The notes: generated by a model not told the origin, from the sequence alone. A DNA stretch of 64,000 nt from an uncultured Kiloniellaceae bacterium (GCA_947493695.1 CANLSF010000006.1:310001-374000); one strand, 5' to 3'; shown: positions 32,300 through 41,952, numbered from the stretch's first letter. Numbers and translations are program-made.

Positions 32300-34810
32300 G
32301 TGGTAGAGCGAGAAAACCCCAGACGAGGATCGAACAGCGGCCACAATGCCGGTCGTGAAAGTCCTTTTGTCCGAAGGCCAGGCACTAATCAGATGATGCT
32401 TGCCTCACGTCTTGCCTTCCAGCTCAGTCTGGCGAAACTTGCAATTTTCTGGGAGCGTTTCTGGCCTGCTATCTGGCCAGTCACCGGCATCGCAGGTGTT
32501 TTTCTTGCGATCGCCTTGTTCGACGTTCTTCCCGGCCTGCCAAACTGGCTGCACGCAGTTGTGCTGATCGCGTTGTTGTTGGCGATGGTCTGGGGGCTCT
32601 GGCATTTCGCCAAGGTTTTCCGGCTGCCGGACGACGAGGAAACCCGGCGTCGCCTGGAGCAGGACTCCGGACTGAAGCATCGCCCCCTCACCTCACTCGA
32701 TGACCGCCTGACCAAGGGCGACGGCACCACCCGCGCACTCTGGGCCCTGCATCGTTCACGTCTGGTCAAACAAAGCGGCGCCTTCAAGGCACAGCCACCG
32801 CGCGCCCGGTTAGCTTATCTCGACCCCTTTGCATTGCGTTGCGGTCTAGCGGTGGTGATGGTTGTCGCCGTGGTCTCCGGCGCGGAAAACTGGAACCAGC
32901 GAATTGCCCGGGCCGTAACACCGGAGTTTTCCACAGGCGCGTCCAACCAGGGTATTTCCTTCGACGTCTGGATCAATCCCCCTTCCTACACCCGCAAGGC
33001 GCCTCAGTTTCTCACCGCAGCGACAGCCGACAGCCCGGAACTGACCATTCCAGCAGGCAGTGAGATTCTGGCGCAACTTCAGGGTCCCGTCGACAGGCCG
33101 CAGTTAATGCTGGGGGAGGCCTCGACCGACTTCGAAAACACGGGAGTCGACTTCTATAAGCTTTCAACACGCATTGACCGTGGTGAGCGGATTGCAATCC
33201 TCCAGGATGGCAGCACACTTGCCGAATGGCGGATGACGGTCACCGCGGATAAAGCGCCCGGGATTGTGTATATGACAGCCCCAAGCCGCAGCGAACGCGC
33301 GGCACTCCGGCTGCAATACCAGGCGAATGACGACTACGGCATAGAGAAAATTCAGGCGAAGGTTCAGCGGCTCGATAAACCGGAAGAACCGCCTTTCTTT
33401 CTGGAGCTGGCACTGCCCAAGTCCGGGGCAAGCGAACTCGACGCAACCAGTTACCATGACCTGACGCCGCACCATTGGGCCGGCCTCGCCGTCGAAATCA
33501 CGCTCATCGCCGAGGATGCCATCGGGCAGACGGGCGAGAGCGAAGCCCTGCGTACGGTCCTGCCGGAGCGCATTTTCAATCATCCGGTTGCCCGGGCTCT
33601 GGTAGAGCTGCGCAAACAGCTGACCCTGGCGCCTGAAGAACGCTTTTCCATCGTTCAGGCTCTGCGGGACATCTACAAACGCCCTGATCTCTTTTACAAC
33701 GATATCGTCGTCGCCCTGGCCGTGGTGACCGCTGAGCGCCGTTTGATCCATGACCGCAGGCTAGAGATCATCCCCTCGGTTCAACAGCTTCTATGGGACA
33801 CCGCCCTGCGGCTGGAAGAAGGCGAGCTGGCCATTGCCGAGCGTGATATCCGCGAACTTCAGAAAGCACTGAAGGAGGCCCTGGCCCGCGGCGCCGATCA
33901 GGCTGAAATCGAAGAACTCCTGGATAAACTCCAGGAAGCGCTTGATCGCTTCATGGAGGCCATGAACGAGCAGATGCAAGATCAGCTCTCCCAGGGCGCA
34001 GAACCTCAGCCGATGCCGCCGGGGTCAGAAATGCTGGAGAGCAGTGACCTCAGGGATCTGATCGAAAAGGCGCGGGAGCTTGCCCGCAACGGCTCCACCG
34101 AGGCCGCCCAGGAGCTGCTTGCGCAGCTGCAGGAAATCCTCGAGAACCTGCGTGCCGGAAACTTCACCGAACAGATGAATCAAGCCATGCAGGATGCACA
34201 CGGCATGATGCAGGACATGGAAGAAATGGTCCGCAGGCAACAGGAATTGCTGGACCGGAGCTTCGAACGCCAGCAACAGGGCGAAGGCAAAAAGAGCCAA
34301 GAAGGCGATCAGCAAGCACAGGAGCGGGGCAATGACGCCGGCGCGCAGGAACAGCTTCGCAAGGACCTGGGTGAAATGATGCGCCAGCTCGGCGAGGCTC
34401 TGGGAGAGATCCCCCGTTCCCTGGGCCGGGCGGAACAGTCCATGCGCGACGCCCGCGATGCCCTCAGCGGCAAAGAAGGCCAGGACGCCGTCCCGCCGCA
34501 ATCCAGATCCCTGGATCAGCTTCAGCAGGGTATGCAGGCCATGGCGGAGAGCTTCATGCAACAGATGGGGCAACAGGCCGAGCGTGGCAGCGGTACGGTC
34601 GGATCACAGCCTGGACAGAGTTCCGACCCCTTCGGCCGGGAAACAGGTCGTGGCGGCGTCAACAGTTCACGCACCGGCGTGGAAATTCCAGACGAAGGCG
34701 ATATTGTCCGTACCCGTGAGATACTGCAGGAACTGAGGCGTCGCCGCGGCGAACGTCAGCGTCCGGCGGGTGAGCTCGATTACATCGACCGGCTGTTACG
34801 GCAGTTCTGA
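32300..34810 (+). CDS. TIGR02302 / DUF4175 family membrane protein
   Basis: An 836-residue protein. Two transmembrane helices lie at ~60-105 (ending in a FAKVFRLPDDEETRRRLEQ region) and a third at ~180-197. An extracytoplasmic beta-rich part follows (ISFDVWINPPSYTRKAPQFL), then a long Glu/Gln-rich helical C-terminal half with repeated coiled-coil segments (EAKELARNG-type, QEQLRKDLGEMMRQLGEAL). This is the alphaproteobacterial TIGR02302 family of unknown function, usually next to lysA. It starts at GTG with AGGA 7 nt upstream; an ATG at codon 32 is possible. Confidence 0.88.
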   Translation: MVERENPRRGSNSGHNAGRESPFVRRPGTNQMMLASRLAFQLSLAKLAIFWERFWPAIWPVTGIAGVFLAIALFDVLPGLPNWLHAVVLIALLLAMVWGLWHFAKVFRLPDDEETRRRLEQDSGLKHRPLTSLDDRLTKGDGTTRALWALHRSRLVKQSGAFKAQPPRARLAYLDPFALRCGLAVVMVVAVVSGAENWNQRIARAVTPEFSTGASNQGISFDVWINPPSYTRKAPQFLTAATADSPELTIPAGSEILAQLQGPVDRPQLMLGEASTDFENTGVDFYKLSTRIDRGERIAILQDGSTLAEWRMTVTADKAPGIVYMTAPSRSERAALRLQYQANDDYGIEKIQAKVQRLDKPEEPPFFLELALPKSGASELDATSYHDLTPHHWAGLAVEITLIAEDAIGQTGESEALRTVLPERIFNHPVARALVELRKQLTLAPEERFSIVQALRDIYKRPDLFYNDIVVALAVVTAERRLIHDRRLEIIPSVQQLLWDTALRLEEGELAIAERDIRELQKALKEALARGADQAEIEELLDKLQEALDRFMEAMNEQMQDQLSQGAEPQPMPPGSEMLESSDLRDLIEKARELARNGSTEAAQELLAQLQEILENLRAGNFTEQMNQAMQDAHGMMQDMEEMVRRQQELLDRSFERQQQGEGKKSQEGDQQAQERGNDAGAQEQLRKDLGEMMRQLGEALGEIPRSLGRAEQSMRDARDALSGKEGQDAVPPQSRSLDQLQQGMQAMAESFMQQMGQQAERGSGTVGSQPGQSSDPFGRETGRGGVNSSRTGVEIPDEGDIVRTREILQELRRRRGERQRPAGELDYIDRLLRQF

Positions 34811-34885
34811 TCGACGAAGACATCCGGCGCATGTTTCATTGAACGCATGCTCGGCAACATGTTCTCGACGATACGAGACTTCCAG

Positions 34886-35287
34886 CTATACGGTGAGCGC
34901 GGACTTCTGTTCCGGGCTGGGCACTCTTTTTGCGACCATCACTTCGTCAGCGACCGCGCAAATCTGCTTCAGCGTAAAGGGCTTGGTGATCACACGGCAA
35001 ATGAGCTCATCTAGATTATGGGCACGTTGCCGTTCGGCGGAATAACCCGTCATCAAGAGGATCGGGAGTTCCGGGTAGTCTTTAGTCACTTTCAGGGCCA
35101 GGGCAATACCGTCCAACTCCGGCATCACGATGTCGGTGATCAGCAGATCGAAGCTGTTCACGCTAAGCTGCTCGAGTGCCTGGACGCCATCGTCGGACGT
35201 CGTCACCTTATGCCCTTTATGAGCCAGAGCCCGCGCGACAAAACTCTGCACCGCGCGATCATCCTCGGCCACTAGAATACGAGCCAT
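34886..35287 (-). CDS. cpdR: CpdR-like single-domain response regulator
   Basis: A 133-residue receiver domain with no output domain. It begins MARILVAEDDRAVQSFV; phosphorylation is expected on the aspartate of DLLITDIVMPELDGI, with the switch Thr in LLMTGYSAERQRAH and Lys in VITKPFTL. Single-domain regulators starting MARILxAEDD with TDIVMPExDGI are CpdR orthologues, which adapt ClpXP to degrade cell-cycle proteins when unphosphorylated. Orthology is inferred; another stand-alone CheY-like role is possible. It is not adjacent to a kinase. Confidence 0.75.
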   Translation of the reverse strand: MARILVAEDDRAVQSFVARALAHKGHKVTTSDDGVQALEQLSVNSFDLLITDIVMPELDGIALALKVTKDYPELPILLMTGYSAERQRAHNLDELICRVITKPFTLKQICAVADEVMVAKRVPSPEQKSALTV

Positions 35288-35561
35288 CTCTCTACCTTAC
35301 ATTCGTCGCAACCACTGCCGGCGTTTTTTGATCAAAGCGCTGGCCTGTGTCCTGCGAGCGCCTGATCGTTTTAACCGAAATGAATCAGGCGCTTGTCCGA
35401 TATATATGAGGATGATCCCCAAACCTGATCACTTCAGGCAAGACGAACCTCACTCAAGGTAAAGCATATTGCAGTAATTAAGATTAACATGAGGTTAACG
35501 TTGACCGAGCTGCCTAAACGAAAAGCTGAAATGCTCCAGCGATCTACTTGTAGGCAGGTGG
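35288..35561. other. Intergenic region
   Basis: About 270 bp between the CpdR-like and zinc-ribbon genes, both on the minus strand. It is moderately AT-rich around 35390-35520 and probably holds the cpdR promoter, but I see no clear hairpin, RNA or gene. Confidence 0.35.
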
Positions 35562-36446
35562 CTACTCTTTTACCGCGGAAGGCAGTATGCTCGGCTCGTT
35601 CTCCGCGGTCTCTTCGGAGACGAAAATAATTGATATACCAATACCTTGGCGTCCCCAACTATCAGCAATCGAAGTTGCAAAGGTCACCTGGTTGCCGGGT
35701 GAGACCTGTGCCGCGGCAGCTTCAAAATACCACCGCGCAAGGATCTCGGACTCGGCGTTGGAGACCGTCGCTCGCAAGGTCGGTACAGGCCGATCCTGGT
35801 CCGTCTCATTAACCACTGTCCCCTCGACAACGATCATCGGTTCGCCATCGACCCGCTTACGGCTTTTCAGGAGTTTGTCCGCCGGAATTGAAAGACCTTC
35901 ACCCGGAACCTCGCTCACGACCTCGGCTTCGTCCTGTTCATCGTGGGCGGTCATGCCAACAAGGTCATATAGCTTCTGAAACCTTGGCTCGAAGGCCACG
36001 ATATGGCCCTGCCCGAAGTAAAACCCGCTCGCAAGCAGAACCAGAACCACGAAAAAGATACTCCACCCCAAGACTGCGAATCGGCGATCACCATCGTCCA
36101 GAACGTCTTCGTCCTCGGATTCGAACAGTTTGGGTCCGCGTACTGGCGGAGGTGTCGTTTCTTCCGGGGATTCTTCGGGTTCTGAAGGCGGTGTCTCCTC
36201 TGCCTCAGTCTCCTGGGGAGCATCCGGCGCAGCGGCGGACTCCGGCGTATCGGGCTCGGTTACCTGCTCTTCCGAAGCTTCGGCATCCGGCGTTTCCGTC
36301 TGGGTAGCATCAGATGTTTCAGGCTGTTCAGGCAGCTGGTGCCAGCGATGCCCGCATTCACTGCAGCGCACCTTTCGGCCCTGCTCACCGAGCAGCGACT
36401 CGTCAACAGCAAAGCTGGTCTCACAAGAGGGACATGTAACGATCAT
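35562..36446 (-). CDS. MJ0042 zinc-ribbon / DUF3426 membrane protein
   Basis: A 294-residue protein. An N-terminal zinc ribbon, MIVTCPSCETSF...VRCSECGHRW (CxxC...CxxC), is typical of the MJ0042 family. A ~75-residue acidic Pro/Glu/Thr-rich linker follows, then one transmembrane helix (~128-145) and a C-terminal DUF3426 beta domain (PMIVVEGTVVNETDQDRPVP, ARWYFEAAAAQVSPG). The linker would make the cytoplasmic ribbon mobile. Its function is unknown. It is divergent from ftsE across 360 bp. Confidence 0.88.
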   Translation of the reverse strand: MIVTCPSCETSFAVDESLLGEQGRKVRCSECGHRWHQLPEQPETSDATQTETPDAEASEEQVTEPDTPESAAAPDAPQETEAEETPPSEPEESPEETTPPPVRGPKLFESEDEDVLDDGDRRFAVLGWSIFFVVLVLLASGFYFGQGHIVAFEPRFQKLYDLVGMTAHDEQDEAEVVSEVPGEGLSIPADKLLKSRKRVDGEPMIVVEGTVVNETDQDRPVPTLRATVSNAESEILARWYFEAAAAQVSPGNQVTFATSIADSWGRQGIGISIIFVSEETAENEPSILPSAVKE

Positions 36447-36804
36447 TTAACCGACTTGTTCCCTACAGCTTTTCGCTCTGAAAACTCAGGATTTGCCACA
36501 AGATATTGCCTTTATCTGCCGCTTTGCCGCCGTACCTTCGACGCCCAATTCGCACACCGGTCTAGCGCAAAACGATTAAACTTATATGAGCCACTTGAAG
36601 GCAACGCAAGCGGAGCGCTCAAGGCTTTACCTCAATGCGACCCCTGTGCCATTCTCATCATCTGAGTGCTATCGCTCCAGATTGAATGCAATCGAGGATG
36701 CGAACCGCACTTAACGGCATTAGAATAGGGGCTGGTTAAGGTTTTACTTTCATCCAGAGTAAATCCTCCGGCCTCCAGCATCTCGTTATAGGATCGCCTG
36801 TACC
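36447..36804. other. Divergent region between the zinc-ribbon gene and ftsE
   Basis: About 360 bp with no credible gene. It must contain the promoters for the zinc-ribbon gene and ftsEX; no single pair of boxes stands out. TAGGA precedes the ftsE TTG start. Confidence 0.35.
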
Positions 36805-37569
36805 TTGGTTCGCTTTCAGGACGTTTCACTGCGCTATGGGGCGGGCCCTGAAATCCTTGATCGCGTGTCATTGGATCTGGCGCCCGGTTCGTTCCACTTC
36901 GTCATCGGCGCGAGTGGCGCGGGCAAGTCATCGCTTCTGAAGATGATGTACCTCGCCAATCGCCCGACCAGCGGACGCATCAGCTTGTTTGGTCGCGATG
37001 TTGCCTCCCTTTCCCGGCACGACGCAGCATTGCTTCGTCGCCGAATTGGCGTTGTATTTCAGGATTTTAGACTGCTTGACCATTTGAGTACCCTGGACAA
37101 CGTCGCGCTCCCGCTGAAGGTCAGCGGGCAACGTTCGGATGAGATTCGCAAGGATGTCGTTGAACTGCTGACCTGGGTCGGCCTCGCTGATCATCTCGAC
37201 GCCAAGCCCGCAACGCTTTCCGGTGGTCAGCAGCAGCGCGTGGCCATCGCCCGCGCCGTAGTCTCCAGGCCCAGCCTGCTGCTTGCCGACGAACCCACCG
37301 GCAACGTCGATAACCGGATCGCCGAGCGCCTGCTTTATCTCTTCGAAGAGCTCAATAAACGCGGAACGACCATTGTGGTCGCAACCCATAATGAATCCCT
37401 GATCTCCAGATTCAACTACCCTGTGATCCGTCTGGTTCGCGGCGAAGTGCGCCTGGAGCATGCAGAAACACTGATTCGCAGCAGTGACATGCCGGCCCGT
37501 CCTCCTGTGGAGCCGGGCGATAGAGATACGAGCCTGCCCGTCGACGGCGAGCCGGGAAGCGCTGGCTGA
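36805..37569 (+). CDS. ftsE: Cell division ATP-binding protein FtsE
   Basis: A 254-residue ABC ATPase. Walker A is GASGAGKSS, the Q-loop lies in VVFQDFRLL, the signature is LSGGQQQR, Walker B is LLLADEPTGNVD and the switch His is in VATHNE. PDVFQDFRLL-type sequence and the LSTLDNVALPL segment are characteristic of FtsE. With FtsX it forms a divisome complex that activates peptidoglycan hydrolases. The C-terminal ~25 residues are a Pro-rich extension. The start is TTG 36805 with AGGA upstream; FtsX follows after one base. Confidence 0.93.
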   Translation: MVRFQDVSLRYGAGPEILDRVSLDLAPGSFHFVIGASGAGKSSLLKMMYLANRPTSGRISLFGRDVASLSRHDAALLRRRIGVVFQDFRLLDHLSTLDNVALPLKVSGQRSDEIRKDVVELLTWVGLADHLDAKPATLSGGQQQRVAIARAVVSRPSLLLADEPTGNVDNRIAERLLYLFEELNKRGTTIVVATHNESLISRFNYPVIRLVRGEVRLEHAETLIRSSDMPARPPVEPGDRDTSLPVDGEPGSAG

Positions 37570-37570
37570 A

Positions 37571-38461
37571 ATGCTTTTGCGGAAATCCATCGTTCCCCTG
37601 AACAGCGACGCCACAGGCCGTTTCCTTCCTTGGCTGGTCGCGGTGATGGTCTATCTGGCCGCGCTTGCCCTGGTCAGCGCGATGGCCATGGGTAAGATCG
37701 TCACGCGCTGGGATCATGGCCTCTCCGGTCAAATCACCGTTCAGCTTCCGGTCAGTGAAAGCGATCTCTCGAAAGCTGAAATCGACACCAGACGGGAAAA
37801 TGTTCTCAAGCTCCTGCTGCAGAGCCCCGGTGTCCTCTCGGCAAACCACATCGGCGCGGTGGAAACCGCCGCCTTATTGGAGCCCTGGCTCGGACGAAGT
37901 TCCGGTTTTTCGGAATTGCCCCTGCCGGATCTGATAGCGGTCGAAATCGATCAAGTAGAGCCTCCGAACACAGCCGTACTGACCGCACGTCTTATCGAGA
38001 TCGTACCTGGCGCAACCATCGACGATCACCAACGCTGGCTTGGAAACCTGCTCAATCTAGCCCGTTCGATTGAGATCGTCGCCGCTCTGGTTGTCCTGCT
38101 GGTCGGACTGTCCGCCGTGATCATGGTCGTCTTCGTAACCCGCATGGGCCTTGCCGTGCATTACCAGATTGTAGAGCTGCTGCACCTCATTGGTGCCCAG
38201 GACGGCTATATAGCGCGGGAGTTTCAGGGCCATTCACTCAAATTGGGGTTCTTTGGCGGGCTTGTCGGTGTCGCCCTCGCAATTGTGACGATTTTCGGCG
38301 TCGGCAAGCTTCTTGGTCAGGCGGATACGGCCCTTCTGCCGGCGCTGACGCTGCAACCGCTCGAATGGGGCATTCTGGGGGCCCTTCCCTTCGCCTCGGC
38401 CCTGGTTGCAATGCTGACCGCACGCCTTACGGTTTTACGAACCCTCTCCCGTATCCCGTAA
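37571..38461 (+). CDS. ftsX: Cell division protein FtsX
   Basis: A 296-residue membrane partner of FtsE. The first transmembrane helix is FLPWLVAVMVYLAALALVSA, followed by a periplasmic domain of ~120 residues (GQITVQLPVSESDLSKAEID, LPDLIAVEID) and three C-terminal helices in a FtsX permease domain (IVAALVVLLVGLSAVIMVVF, LKLGFFGGLVGVALAIVTIF). The ATG follows the ftsE stop by one base, so translation is coupled; a longer in-frame start inside ftsE is not needed. Confidence 0.92.
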   Translation: MLLRKSIVPLNSDATGRFLPWLVAVMVYLAALALVSAMAMGKIVTRWDHGLSGQITVQLPVSESDLSKAEIDTRRENVLKLLLQSPGVLSANHIGAVETAALLEPWLGRSSGFSELPLPDLIAVEIDQVEPPNTAVLTARLIEIVPGATIDDHQRWLGNLLNLARSIEIVAALVVLLVGLSAVIMVVFVTRMGLAVHYQIVELLHLIGAQDGYIAREFQGHSLKLGFFGGLVGVALAIVTIFGVGKLLGQADTALLPALTLQPLEWGILGALPFASALVAMLTARLTVLRTLSRIP

Positions 38462-38526
38462 TCGTGGTTCCCAGAATGCCTAATCCCGAGATATAAGCGA
38501 ATGGAGAAGCATCAGGACAGAGGGTT

Positions 38527-39147
38527 ATGAAAGGAGTAACCAAGCGTTTCACGCATCGCCGTGGCCGGCGATGGATTGCGTTCTGCCTGATTCTTGCTGT
38601 CTCAGCGGGGCTTATCTGGGTGGGCGGGCTTCTCTGGTTTGCCTCGACGATGCCAAAGAGCATCACCGACCCCCTGCGCAAAACCGATGCAATCGTCGTA
38701 CTGACGGGTGGGAGCGGTCGCCTCGAACAAGGCTTCGACCTGATTGAGCAGCAACGCGCGAAGAAACTCTTCGTTTCAGGCGTGCATCAAGGCGTCGAAG
38801 TCGAAGAACTGCTGAAGATTTTTCAACGCAGCCCGAGCGGCGTTACCTGCTGCATGACACTCGGGCGAGCTGTCGATACGGTCGGTAACGCGGTGGAAAC
38901 CGAGGAATGGATGAAGCAACAAGGCTTCAGCTCCCTCCGTCTGGTCACCGCCGCCTATCATATGCCGCGCAGTCTGGTTGAGTTCAACCGGGTTATGCCT
39001 GCGGTAGAGATTATTCCGAACCCTGTATTTCCGACAAATTTCAAACAGCACGATTGGTGGCGCTGGCCGGGCAGTGCGGGACTGATCATCACGGAATACA
39101 ATAAATACCTTGTAGCCCTGCTGCGAAGTTACATTATCCCAGCATGA
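38527..39147 (+). CDS. YdcF-family (DUF218) protein
   Basis: A 206-residue protein anchored by one N-terminal helix (residues ~18-38). It has a DUF218 domain: DAIVVLTGGSGRLEQGFDL, KKLFVSGVHQGVE, DTVGNAVETEEWM and VTAAYHMPRSL. Family members such as SanA and ElyC act in envelope integrity and undecaprenyl-phosphate metabolism. It starts 65 bp after ftsX and its stop overlaps the next start (ATGA), pointing to an ftsEX-ydcF-plsC envelope operon. Confidence 0.9.
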   Translation: MKGVTKRFTHRRGRRWIAFCLILAVSAGLIWVGGLLWFASTMPKSITDPLRKTDAIVVLTGGSGRLEQGFDLIEQQRAKKLFVSGVHQGVEVEELLKIFQRSPSGVTCCMTLGRAVDTVGNAVETEEWMKQQGFSSLRLVTAAYHMPRSLVEFNRVMPAVEIIPNPVFPTNFKQHDWWRWPGSAGLIITEYNKYLVALLRSYIIPA

Positions 39148-39935
39148 ACATGATCGTCGTCCTTCGCTCCTTTGTCTTCAACGCGCTGTTTTTCGGGTGG
39201 AGCACTGTCTATCTGACAATCTGCCTGCCGATCCTGCTGCTGCCGCCACGCGCGAGTTCCTGGGTTGGGAAAATCTGGACCCGCACGACCTACGCCTTAC
39301 TCAGATTTATCTGCAAGCTCGACTATGAGGTCATAGGACGGGAGAACTTTCCCGAAGGCCCATTCATCGTCGCCTCCAAGCACCAGTCGGCCTGGGAAAC
39401 CATGGTCTTCAGCGTGCTGCTCGACCATCCCTGCTATATCATGAAGCGCGAGCTGAACTGGATACCGCTGTTTGGCTGGTTCACCGCACGCTCAGGCGCA
39501 ATAGGCATCGACCGTTCAGGCGGCGCTTCCGCGCTCAAACGCCTGGTCGCGCTCTCGCAAAAAGTTATCGCCGAGAAGCGGCCGATCATCATCTTTCCCG
39601 AGGGCACCCGCGTGCAGCCCACACAGAAAATCCCCTATCAACCGGGTGTTGCGGCTCTCTACAGCCAACTCAAGGTGCCCGTGGTGCCCGTAGCGTTGAA
39701 TTCAGGTTACTTCTGGCGTCGCCGGGCCTTTGCCAAACGACCCGGCAAAATCACGATTGAGATCCTTCCGGCAATCCCACCGGGAATGCCCCGCAAGAAA
39801 TTCCTGCCGGTTCTGGAGGAGCGGATCGAGACCGCTTGCGCCAAACTTCCTGTTCCGGTGCATCACGATTCCCCCTTCAGCGCCAAACAACTGCGCGAAC
39901 GCGATGAGGAAAAAGCGGCAGGAGCGGAAACATGA
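39144..39935 (+). CDS. plsC: 1-acyl-sn-glycerol-3-phosphate acyltransferase (PlsC family)
   Basis: A 263-residue membrane acyltransferase making phosphatidic acid. There is an N-terminal transmembrane segment (~8-33). Block I is SKHQSAWET (an HX4E variant of HX4D), then block II GWFTARSGAIGIDR, block III FPEGTRVQPT and block IV VPVVPVALNSG. The ATG overlaps the ydcF stop and its stop overlaps the next gene. Other lysophospholipid acyltransferases, for example for ornithine lipids, share these motifs. Confidence 0.9.
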   Translation: MNMIVVLRSFVFNALFFGWSTVYLTICLPILLLPPRASSWVGKIWTRTTYALLRFICKLDYEVIGRENFPEGPFIVASKHQSAWETMVFSVLLDHPCYIMKRELNWIPLFGWFTARSGAIGIDRSGGASALKRLVALSQKVIAEKRPIIIFPEGTRVQPTQKIPYQPGVAALYSQLKVPVVPVALNSGYFWRRRAFAKRPGKITIEILPAIPPGMPRKKFLPVLEERIETACAKLPVPVHHDSPFSAKQLRERDEEKAAGAET

Positions 39936-40117
39936 CACAGCGTCTTTGCCGAAACTGCGGTACGGGACTGGATATAGATCAGGACATCTGCCCTTCCTGC
40001 GGCACCAAGAATCCGCTGGTCAATCCCTGGTACACCTATCCGCTGGGGGCGCTGATCGTGGCCGTACTCGCTTTCCTGCTGATCGACTTCAACGACATTC
40101 GAAAGCTGTTCGAATAA
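39932..40117 (+). CDS. Small zinc-ribbon membrane protein, 61 aa
   Basis: A 61-residue protein: a zinc ribbon LCRNCGTGL...ICPSCGTKN (two CxxC pairs at ~6-9 and 20-23), then one transmembrane helix (YPLGALIVAVLAFLLIDF) and a short tail. It is coupled to plsC by an ATGA overlap, so it is very likely translated. I do not know its function; the coupling suggests a membrane-lipid or envelope role. Confidence 0.75.
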   Translation: MTQRLCRNCGTGLDIDQDICPSCGTKNPLVNPWYTYPLGALIVAVLAFLLIDFNDIRKLFE

Positions 40118-40128
40118 CGCCGTCTGGA

Positions 40129-40704
40129 TCAGCCGGACGCCTTCGTCTCTATCCGTTCATCGGTCTCACGAAGCAGCTCCGCCAGATATTCATCACGCAG
40201 GCCGAGCGCTTCGAGATGATGAACCGTATTCTGCAGATAATCGCGGCAGGTCCCGCGTTCTCCACGCCCCTGCACGACCAGTTGGACCAACTCTTCGCGC
40301 GGTAGTCGCCCGCTGTATTGCTCATGCTCCGGATCGGCCACGAAGGTGATGGCTGAAACGTTCCCGGTCTCGGTCTCAACACTGTGCCAGCCGGGAAGAT
40401 AAACACCGGTCACCATCTCGCGCTCGTCCAGATACGCCATAACCTCTACGGCTTCGGCGGCCGGGACCCGAAAGACCAATCCCTGGCAGCTGCCGCCCTG
40501 GTCAAGGCCCAGGACCAGCCCGGGGCAGTCAGGTGTCCCACGGTAGCGATGGGAATAGACGCAAAAATGCCTGTGATATCCCTGCAGAAGCCCCGAACGC
40601 ACTTCCACATGCGGAAAGCCGGGATTCCAGATCAGAGATCCATAGGCAAACACCCAGAAGTCCTGTCCTTCAGGAGGACTGAGCGTCTGGCTCCAATCTT
40701 TCAT
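40129..40704 (-). CDS. chaC: ChaC-like gamma-glutamylcyclotransferase
   Basis: A 191-residue cytosolic enzyme of the ChaC family, which degrades glutathione to 5-oxoproline and Cys-Gly. It opens with FWVFAYGSLIWNPGF (the YGSL loop binding the gamma-glutamyl group), then HRYRGTPDCPGLVLGLD and YLDEREMVTGVYLP, whose Glu is the likely catalytic residue. The ATG opening MKDWSQTL is used; 35 upstream codons look like extension. It is convergent with the zinc-ribbon gene, 11 bp away. Confidence 0.9.
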   Translation of the reverse strand: MKDWSQTLSPPEGQDFWVFAYGSLIWNPGFPHVEVRSGLLQGYHRHFCVYSHRYRGTPDCPGLVLGLDQGGSCQGLVFRVPAAEAVEVMAYLDEREMVTGVYLPGWHSVETETGNVSAITFVADPEHEQYSGRLPREELVQLVVQGRGERGTCRDYLQNTVHHLEALGLRDEYLAELLRETDERIETKASG

Positions 40705-40895
40705 TCCGTCAATATCCTCGGCAAATCCGTGCAGGTTGCAGGCCGGTTGGCCATGGAAGCCACGATCCCGCTTTCCCTGGCGGCAAGATCCTGCGTCACG
40801 AAGTATCATACCGGCAGAAAATCTCCGCCGAAAGGCTGGACAAGTAAGACCACTGCCCCGAAGTTAGAAAAACCTCTCCTGAATTGACGAGCTAT

Positions 40896-41930
40896 ATGAC
40901 TGACCCCTCCGTACCTGCCACCAAGAACACCGTCAATCGCCGCCTCATCACCGCTGTAGGCGGCCTGTTTCTTGTGGGTCTGCTCGCAACCGCCTACTGG
41001 CACTGGGCAGCGAGCCAAATTCTGACGGGGCTGGAAAACTGGCGGCAACAGCAGATTGCGCGTGGATTCATCGTAAACTTCGGCAAGCTGGAGTTGACCG
41101 GATATCCCTTGTCACTGGATCTTTCGCTATCCGCGCCGCAGGTCTCCGCGCCCGACGGGCGTTACTGGCAAGGTCCGGCCGTCACAGGCAATGCGGTTCT
41201 CTGGGATCCTTTCACCCTCAACGCAGACATCTCGGGAGAGCACCGGTTCGGTGGTTTTGATCATGCAGGTGAATTTACCGGTCTTGCGCAACAGGCGTCG
41301 CTGCAGGCGCATCTGTCCTTCGACGGCACTCTGAAGCACGCGGTCACTTCTGTAGCAGACGTGGAGTTGCTTTATCAGGATGCACACTTACTGCGGATCG
41401 GGTCTCTGGACGCGGTTGTAGGCCCCTTGCGCCCGGCACAGGGGACCCAACTTCAGGAACTGGATTTCGATGGCTCGGCAAACGGTATCCTTTTGCCTGA
41501 AAACAGCAATGCTCCCTTTGGGAACTTTGTCGAATCTCTGTCTTTGAAAGCCACGGTGCGCGGGCCGCTGCCCGCTAAAAATGTCCGGCAGGCCCTGCCC
41601 ATCTGGCGCGATGCCGGGGGCGAGGCCATCGTGCACAGCGCAGATATCGCCTGGGGACCGATCAACCTTCATGCCAAGGGCGGTGCGAAACTTGATGCTT
41701 ATCTGCGCCCTGAAGGTCAGTTCGGTACGCGCATTTCCGGCTTGAGCGAAGTTCTGAACAGGCTGGTCGAGCGCGGAGAGATCAAGCAGGCGCAGGCCAG
41801 TCTGCTGGGTTTTGCGTTGCTGTCCCTGGGCGGCGGCGACTCACGCAACATCGCCCTGCCGATTTCCATGAAAAATGGTGTTTTAAGCGCCGGACCGGTG
41901 CCGATCGGATCCCTGAGGCCGGTACTCTAG
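40896..41930 (+). CDS. DUF2125 family protein
   Basis: A 344-residue protein with an N-terminal signal anchor (LITAVGGLFLVGLLATAYWH, residues ~16-36) and a long beta-strand-rich exported domain matching DUF2125 (RGFIVNFGKLELTGYPLSLD, PDGRYWQGPAVTGNAVLWDP, VHSADIAWGPINLHAKGGAK). The gene family is confined to Alphaproteobacteria and commonly lies next to tyrC; its function is unknown, but the fold recalls lipid-carrying AsmA/YdbH-like proteins. The ATG at 40896 is used. Confidence 0.85.
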   Translation: MTDPSVPATKNTVNRRLITAVGGLFLVGLLATAYWHWAASQILTGLENWRQQQIARGFIVNFGKLELTGYPLSLDLSLSAPQVSAPDGRYWQGPAVTGNAVLWDPFTLNADISGEHRFGGFDHAGEFTGLAQQASLQAHLSFDGTLKHAVTSVADVELLYQDAHLLRIGSLDAVVGPLRPAQGTQLQELDFDGSANGILLPENSNAPFGNFVESLSLKATVRGPLPAKNVRQALPIWRDAGGEAIVHSADIAWGPINLHAKGGAKLDAYLRPEGQFGTRISGLSEVLNRLVERGEIKQAQASLLGFALLSLGGGDSRNIALPISMKNGVLSAGPVPIGSLRPVL

Positions 41931-41952
41931 ACCAACCTTACAGTACTAGAAC

